From Phycisphaerae bacterium (GTDB lineage: Bacteria; Planctomycetota; Phycisphaerae; Phycisphaerales; Phycisphaeraceae): 10,028 nt of DNA. Shown piece after piece: positions 6,070 to 10,028 of this stretch. The position numbers and the translations under genes were made by a program. A model generated the notes under the pieces. The model worked only from the letters and a program-made list of their open reading frames with translations. It searched no databases and had not been told where the DNA came from. Every line of letters begins with the position of its first letter. The first letter of the stretch is position 1. Location: NCBI GenBank assembly GCA_002688155.1, contig NZCH01000060.1:1-10028 (forward strand), written 5' to 3'.

Positions 6070-6418
6070 TCATGAGCAAGTCTCAACGCCCAAACGCAGC
6101 TTGACGAGGTTCAAGCCTGTCTCTACCAGAACGGCGTCCTTGGTCTTTTCACCCTTGCGGGGCGGCACCTCGATAAAGCCAAACAGTCAAAAGGTTGCCG
6201 CTGATCCACATCGTGCGGATTTTGTCCTGTGTCATCCAACGAAGTTTCGGGTGCAACTCACCCAGCGGTTCGAGCGTCGGCGCGACGGTTGTCAGGCGAA
6301 GCTCTTCTGACCCTATTGCCGGCATTACCGTGCTGAGCACTGCGATTATGATTCCGGTCAGTTCGATGGCGTGTGATCCCATGGCGGTTGTCTTCTTTTG
6401 TCCACGCCGGGCCGACAT
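6070..6418 (-). pseudogene. Possible frameshifted small membrane-protein gene, unrecognised
   Basis: On the minus strand a frame from ATG 6418 (or ATG 6382, which has an AAGAAG upstream) encodes a hydrophobic segment, ELTGIIIAVLSTVMPAI. A plausible soluble stretch follows (LTTVAPTLEPLGELHP), and the frame runs to a stop at 6149. Around 6160-6185 another minus frame picks up with FIEVPPRKGEKTKDAVLVE and continues to a TGA at 6070-6072, with mostly G or C in third codon positions as in the real genes nearby. Joined by one frameshift this would be about 100-115 residues with one membrane segment. I recognise no family. The alternatives are a short intact protein ending at 6149, or chance. Confidence 0.3.
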
Positions 6419-6470
6419 ACGCGGGCATGCTTGCTTTCCCCGGGGTGGGAAGCATTGAATTCAGGCGTTG

Positions 6471-6500
6471 TTCATCATCTTTCGAACCGTCGATTATACT
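6471..6500 (+). promoter_or_regulatory. Likely promoter of the creatininase-family gene
   Basis: TATACT (6495-6500) is one mismatch from the consensus -10. TTCATC (6471-6476), 18 nt upstream, is a weak -35. The start of transcription would be near 6507, giving a leader of about 30 nt that includes the ribosome site GGAGG at 6527-6531. Confidence 0.4.
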
Positions 6501-6535
6501 TGTACATCGCCCGCGAGTTGCCACCTGGAGGGTCT

Positions 6536-7303
6536 ATGCCCGAATCGGATCATATTGAACGTCAGATGGAGCGCCTTCGGCCGGACCAGTTGCGCAACCT
6601 GAGGTCGCAGGTTGCCCTGGCGTACCTGCCCCTGGGTATTCTCGAATGGCACGGGCCGCAGAATCCCCTGGGCCTGGACGGCGTCAAGGCGCACGCGCTT
6701 TGCGTGCGCGCCGCAACGCGGTCGGGCGGGGTCGTGTTTCCGACACTCTACTATGGCCCACCGCCCGCGGCGAACTATCTCGAAGTCGACCATTACGATC
6801 CGGCGTTCCCGCAGGCTTACGGCGTGCCGCAGGAACATTACACAACCGACATGTTCCAGTTCGGCAGTCGCGTTGACCAGTGGCACCTGTTCGACCGTGT
6901 GCTCGACCAGGCGCTGCGGCAAATCGCGCGCTTCGGGTTCAAGGCGATCCTCGTGCTGGCCGGGCACTATCCATTGAACAACCAGCGCGCCATTACGGTG
7001 AGTTTCCAGCGCGACGTCCAGATTCCCGTCTGGCTTGGCCACGAAGGCGAACTGAGCGACTCGCCCGGCGGGGACCATGCCGCGCAGTGGGAAACGTCAG
7101 TCACGTGGGCGCTCGAGCCTGACACGGTGAACCCGGACGCATTCCCCGAACACGGCCAGCCCAATCCGCCGGGTGTGTTCGGAAAACCCGTCGCGGACGT
7201 GACGCCTGAACTGGCGCAGAAGAACCTGGAACAGTGTCTTGAGGGGATCGCGCGCAAGGCAAATGAACTTCTCGTCGAGGCAGCGGACTTGGCGGGCCGT
7301 TAA
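6536..7303 (+). CDS. Creatininase-family (creatinine amidohydrolase-like) metal-dependent hydrolase
   Basis: The 255-residue length is usual for this family, whose members cut C-N bonds of cyclic or linear amides using a two-metal site. The family's ligands are visible: Glu37 and His39 in LPLGILEWHGPQ (31-42), Asp48 in PLGLDG (44-49), His144 in LAGHYPLNNQ (141-150), and Glu186 in GGDHAAQWETS (178-188). The last matches the usual G-x-H-A-G-x-x-E-T-S. Two signatures are altered: the common 'EQHGPHLP' is EWHGPQNP, and the 'NGHGGN' loop is AGHYPLNN. The substrate is therefore probably not creatinine and cannot be named. Other members act in riboflavin/F420 (ArfB) and mycofactocin (MftE) pathways, but no such genes are near. 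I chose ATG 6536 because it follows GGAGG (6527-6531) and fits family length; the frame is open from 6398, but the extra 46 residues look random. Confidence 0.9.
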   Translation: MPESDHIERQMERLRPDQLRNLRSQVALAYLPLGILEWHGPQNPLGLDGVKAHALCVRAATRSGGVVFPTLYYGPPPAANYLEVDHYDPAFPQAYGVPQEHYTTDMFQFGSRVDQWHLFDRVLDQALRQIARFGFKAILVLAGHYPLNNQRAITVSFQRDVQIPVWLGHEGELSDSPGGDHAAQWETSVTWALEPDTVNPDAFPEHGQPNPPGVFGKPVADVTPELAQKNLEQCLEGIARKANELLVEAADLAGR

Positions 7304-7620
7304 CAACGGCAGTGGGAAGGTCAACCAATGAGGGCGCGGGCTCGATGGTACCATGAAGCGCGTGCAAGGCGACCCTATTTAATCGTGCGCGCCAGGCCGT
7401 GAGCGGCTACTGTGGCACGATGCGTGTAAATGAAAAAAGGCTTGCCGACGTTGGCGCCGAATCAGCTTCTGTTTCGATTAAAAGGTTCTGTAGATGGATA
7501 GCGTCAATGCTGCTGCGTTGGCATGCTCGCGCTGCGGCGCACCGCGTTTAGCCGTGCCGATCGTGTGAAATTCCGTCGCCCGATGCGCGCTGCATCATGC
7601 TGTCCAGTTAACATGTTCAC
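7304..7620 (+). other. Spacer between the creatininase-family gene and the ABC-F gene
   Basis: 317 nt without a convincing gene, tRNA or terminator. It contains a 10-bp palindrome ATGGTACCAT (7345-7354), a 24-codon ORF at 7494-7568 with a CSRCG motif and no clear ribosome site, and a near-palindrome GTTAACATGTTCAC (7607-7620) touching the next start codon. I see no strong promoter. Confidence 0.5.
7607..7620. promoter_or_regulatory. Near-palindrome abutting the ABC-F start codon
   Basis: GTTAACATGTTCAC is symmetric at 12 of 14 positions around AACATGTT, and ends at the base before the GTG start. The place of a Shine-Dalgarno site is taken by this sequence. It could be an operator or simply chance. 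Confidence 0.2.
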
Positions 7621-9579
7621 GTGTCACTGCTTACGATTGCCAACCTCGTGTTCGCCTACGGCGAGCATCGCGTACTTGACGGTGTGAACCTGACGCTGAG
7701 CGCGGGCGAGCACGTCGGGCTCGTCGGTCGCAACGGTTGCGGCAAGTCGACGCTCATGAAGTTGCTGGCGGGTTCTGGTGCGCTGGTACCAACCGAAGGG
7801 CAGGTGCAACTGGCGCGTGGGGCAGTGGTCGGATATCTGTCCCAGGACTTCGAGTTCGACGCTGCGCTGACGCTTCGCCAGGAAGCGGGCCGTACGTTTG
7901 CCGAACTCGCGAAGCTACACCAGCAACTCGATGACCTGACACAAACGATCGCGCAGGCACAGGGATCAGGCGTTGACCGGTTGCTCAAGGACTATGAAAA
8001 AGTCGAGCAACGCATGCAGGCGGCGGGTGGATACGCCGTGGACCATCAGATCGACGCGACTCTGGCGGGGTTGGGCCTTCACGAGCAGGTGTTCGACGTG
8101 AAGGTGGGCGATTTGTCGGGCGGTCAAAAGGCGAGGCTGGCACTGGCGAAATTATTGCTGTCGCAACCGGCGGTGCTGTTGCTCGACGAGCCGACGAATC
8201 ACCTGGACATCGCCGGACGTCAGTGGCTCGAGCAGTACCTGGTCGGCTACCGCGGCGCGGTGATTCTGATCAGCCACGACCGGTGGCTGCTCGACCGTGC
8301 GGTGACACGTATTTACGAACTGGAAAACGGCGCGCTTGTTGAGTACCCGGGAAACTATGAAAAGTACCGCGAACTGCGCATCGAGCGCCGGCTCGCGCAG
8401 CACCGTGCGTTTGAAAAGCACCAGACAAAGGTGCGTCAGGAACAGGCGTTTATCGATCGATACCGCGCCGGTCAGCGATCCAAACAGGCGCAGGGTCGCG
8501 AGAAACGGCTCGAACGGTTCAAAGAGACGCAGGCCGTTGAACGGCCGATTGAACTGGATGCAATGAACGTGCGCCTGTCTGTGACGAAACGTGCCGGCGA
8601 TGTGGTGATCGATGCGGATGGGATCCGCAAGGGCTACGAAGGCAAACCGCTGTTTGGACCGCTGTCGGTCACGGTTGAACGTGGCGGGCGCATCGGCGTC
8701 ATCGGACCAAACGGCGCAGGCAAATCGACGCTGGCGCGATGTCTGCTCACGGAAACAGCGTGTGACGACGGACGTGTACGTCTGGGCGCTCAGGTCAGTG
8801 TCGGACATTACCGTCAGACGCATGATCAAATCGACCAGTCGCAAACAGTCGTCGAATATCTGCAAAGGCAGTTGGGAGACGGCGCTGAGCAGTCAGCGCG
8901 CGACCTGGCGGGCGCGTTTCTGTTTTCTGGTATTGAGCAGGACAAGCCGCTGAAGGTGATGTCCGGCGGCGAGTGCAGCCGCGCCGTACTGGCGGGGTTG
9001 GTCGCGGGGGGGCATAACATGCTCGTGCTGGACGAGCCGACAAACCATTTGGATATCCCCAGCGCCGAGCGGCTGGAAGAATCGCTGCGCCAGTACGCCG
9101 CGCCACCCAGAGGCTGGGGTGAAAACACCACCGGTGGCGGTACGCTCATCCTCATCACACACGATCGTATGCTGCTTGAAAACCTCGTCGACCAGTTGCT
9201 GATTTTTGACGGTGAGGGCAACGTACGCCACTTCCACGGCACGTACAGCGACCTGCTTGAATCCGAAAGGGAATTGCAGAGACAAGACCGCGCGGCTGGG
9301 GCCAAAGAAAAAACCAAGCCCACGCGACGACAACAGAAGCAACAGCCGCAAACCGCCGTGCCGAAGAAGAAACGTCGGTCCGCGCTGAGCACCGAGCAAC
9401 TGGAAAGAAAGATCATAAAACTCGAGCAGGATATGGTTGACGTCGACGGTCAACTCGCTGACCCGGATGTTTACCGTGATCCGCAGCGCGTGCGCGACCT
9501 GGCCAGCCGGCGTGATGAACTCAAGCAAACCCTCACACCCCTGGAAGAGGAGTGGCTCAACCGTGCGGACGGAGATTGA
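7621..9579 (+). CDS. ABC-F family ATPase (Uup/EttA-like, two ABC domains plus C-terminal coiled coil)
   Basis: This 652-residue soluble protein has two ATP-binding cassettes and no membrane segment, the ABC-F layout; members bind ribosomes or, for Uup, branched nucleic acids. Domain 1: Walker A GRNGCGKST (36-44), signature LSGGQ (165-169), Walker B LLLDEPTNHLD (186-196), His219 switch. The interdomain linker at about 240-310 is rich in charged residues (ELRIERRLAQHRAFEKHQ). Domain 2: Walker A GPNGAGKST (362-370), signature MSGGE (447-451), Walker B LVLDEPTNHLDIP (468-480), His514 switch. A basic stretch (563-588, many Lys/Arg/Gln) leads to a C-terminal coiled coil (about 590-645), as in Uup-type proteins. 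Both sites look active. Residues about 494-506 (APPRGWGENTTGG) appear to be an insertion between Walker B and the switch of domain 2. The start is GTG 7621, giving the standard MSLLTIANLVFAYG opening, without a Shine-Dalgarno site. Whether it acts on translation, antibiotic resistance or DNA cannot be told. Confidence 0.96.
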   Translation: MSLLTIANLVFAYGEHRVLDGVNLTLSAGEHVGLVGRNGCGKSTLMKLLAGSGALVPTEGQVQLARGAVVGYLSQDFEFDAALTLRQEAGRTFAELAKLHQQLDDLTQTIAQAQGSGVDRLLKDYEKVEQRMQAAGGYAVDHQIDATLAGLGLHEQVFDVKVGDLSGGQKARLALAKLLLSQPAVLLLDEPTNHLDIAGRQWLEQYLVGYRGAVILISHDRWLLDRAVTRIYELENGALVEYPGNYEKYRELRIERRLAQHRAFEKHQTKVRQEQAFIDRYRAGQRSKQAQGREKRLERFKETQAVERPIELDAMNVRLSVTKRAGDVVIDADGIRKGYEGKPLFGPLSVTVERGGRIGVIGPNGAGKSTLARCLLTETACDDGRVRLGAQVSVGHYRQTHDQIDQSQTVVEYLQRQLGDGAEQSARDLAGAFLFSGIEQDKPLKVMSGGECSRAVLAGLVAGGHNMLVLDEPTNHLDIPSAERLEESLRQYAAPPRGWGENTTGGGTLILITHDRMLLENLVDQLLIFDGEGNVRHFHGTYSDLLESERELQRQDRAAGAKEKTKPTRRQQKQQPQTAVPKKKRRSALSTEQLERKIIKLEQDMVDVDGQLADPDVYRDPQRVRDLASRRDELKQTLTPLEEEWLNRADGD

Positions 9580-9726
9580 TGACGCAGCGGTGTCTTGCGC
9601 CACTACACCCGTTTGCGGGCGGTGAATATCGCCTGCGCGCAGCACCGCATCACCCTTTGTCATTACAATGCGACTCGCCGCTGATGACCTTGCCCTGTAT
9701 CACAAACCTTGCATAGGAGCACGGCC

Positions 9727-10028
9727 ATGTCCGAATCAAATTGCCGTTATCCCCGCAACAATCTCGCTGCGTGCATGCTGCCGTGGACCGAGGATTTCAC
9801 GCTGGACGAGTCGGCGTTCGTCAGACACGTGCAGTCGGCGATTGATGGCAGGTACAAGTGCATCTATTTGATGGGTACGGCCGGCGAAGGGTACGCATTG
9901 AGTAATGCGACGTTCGAGCATGTCGTCGAGGTCTTCGCCGGGTTGACCGTCAAGGACGGTCTGGACCCGCAGATCGGCGTGATCAGCCTGTCAATGCAGC
10001 AAATACTTGAGCGACTTGCGTTGTGTTA
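9727..10028 (+). CDS. Dihydrodipicolinate synthase/N-acetylneuraminate lyase family aldolase (5' part, cut by window edge)
   Basis: The first 100 codons are present. A good ribosome site, GGAG at 9716-9719, lies 7 nt before the ATG. The start of the barrel is recognisable: MLPWTEDFTLDESAF (17-31) matches the usual 'TPF..dg.iD...l', and YLMGTAGEGYALS (47-59) is the family's glycine loop. The canonical GTTGE is GTAGE here, so the second Thr of the pyruvate carboxylate-binding pair is Ala. The FEHVVEVF helix (63-70) follows. The Schiff-base lysine lies beyond the window edge. The family forms or splits 2-oxo acids through a lysine imine (DapA, NanA, KDG aldolase and others); the altered loop argues against calling it DapA. 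It is 147 nt downstream of the ABC-F gene. A TACAAT at 9664-9669 could be its -10, but no good -35 goes with it. Confidence 0.92.
   Translation, partial: MSESNCRYPRNNLAACMLPWTEDFTLDESAFVRHVQSAIDGRYKCIYLMGTAGEGYALSNATFEHVVEVFAGLTVKDGLDPQIGVISLSMQQILERLALC

Larger units (their letters stand above)
5870..6535 (+). other. Spacer between ilvB and the creatininase-family gene
   Basis: 666 nt without an intact recognisable gene. It holds a 6-bp inverted repeat AGATGA/TCATCT (5980-5985, 5993-5998), a possible frameshifted minus-strand gene (6070-6418) and the likely promoter of the creatininase-family gene (6471-6500). No terminator with a T-run is visible after ilvB. Several small plus-strand frames look like chance ORFs. 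Confidence 0.5.

Noticed and set aside
5796..6310. Small plus-strand frames after ilvB (5796-6104, 6101-6310)
   Set aside because: The first overlaps the end of ilvB in another frame, and neither has a ribosome site or coding-like codon use.
6398..6535. Upstream start of the creatininase-family gene at 6398
   Set aside because: The 46 extra residues are unlike the family and the ribosome site GGAGG is placed for ATG 6536.
7607..7620. LexA box at the ABC-F start
   Set aside because: The LexA box of Gram-positives needs GAAC-N4-GTTC; here the half-sites are AAC-N2-GTT, so the spacing is wrong.
9609..9632. Rho-independent terminator after the ABC-F gene (CCCG-TTTG-CGGG)
   Set aside because: Only a 4-bp stem with a tetraloop and no following T-run.
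1..10028. tRNA, rRNA, CRISPR array or insertion sequence
   Set aside because: No cloverleaf with a TTCRA arm, no regularly spaced repeats, and no transposase or terminal inverted repeats were seen on either strand by eye.

Overview
The window is GC-rich bacterial chromosome with ordinary housekeeping genes and short, partly decayed spacers. An LpxC-FabZ fusion, a relic of an ECF sigma factor next to a membrane anti-sigma-like protein, GTG starts and weak or absent Shine-Dalgarno sites point to a Gram-negative-type (lipid A-making) lineage. A Planctomycetota/Phycisphaerae-like genome is my best guess. This is an inference; no rRNA or marker gene is present to fix the taxon.

Layout. (1) 2-1499, plus strand: the 3' end of a tiny twin-arginine-signal peptide gene with a Ser/Gly-rich tail, then a PqqD-like peptide chaperone, then an HprK-related kinase. 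The last two match the uncharacterised HPr-rel-A cassette. (2) 1523-2836, minus strand: bifunctional lpxC-fabZ, convergent with the kinase. (3) 2951-3703, plus strand: a broken ECF sigma factor (one frameshift, one nonsense codon, C-terminal half missing) running into a membrane protein that looks like the remaining part of its anti-sigma factor. (4) 3704-4057: a gene-free leader with a good sigma70-type promoter, a short ORF rich in branched-chain residues and competing inverted repeats. (5) 4058-5869: ilvB, acetolactate synthase large subunit, with no small subunit following. (6) 5870-6535: a spacer with a possible frameshifted minus-strand gene and the promoter of the next gene. (7) 6536-7303: a creatininase-family metal-dependent amidohydrolase. 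(8) 7304-7620: a spacer with no convincing gene. (9) 7621-9579: an ABC-F ATPase. (10) 9727 to the window end: a DapA-type (DHDPS/NAL) aldolase, cut by the edge.

The genes do not form one pathway. The part most likely to be a poorly described system is the left edge. A PqqD-type peptide-binding protein and an HPr-kinase-like enzyme lie just downstream of a small exported peptide whose mature part is almost all Ser and Gly. This arrangement resembles precursor-kinase pairs of ribosomal peptide pathways. The link is a hypothesis from gene order and composition only. A second candidate is the ilvB leader, which could be an attenuator.
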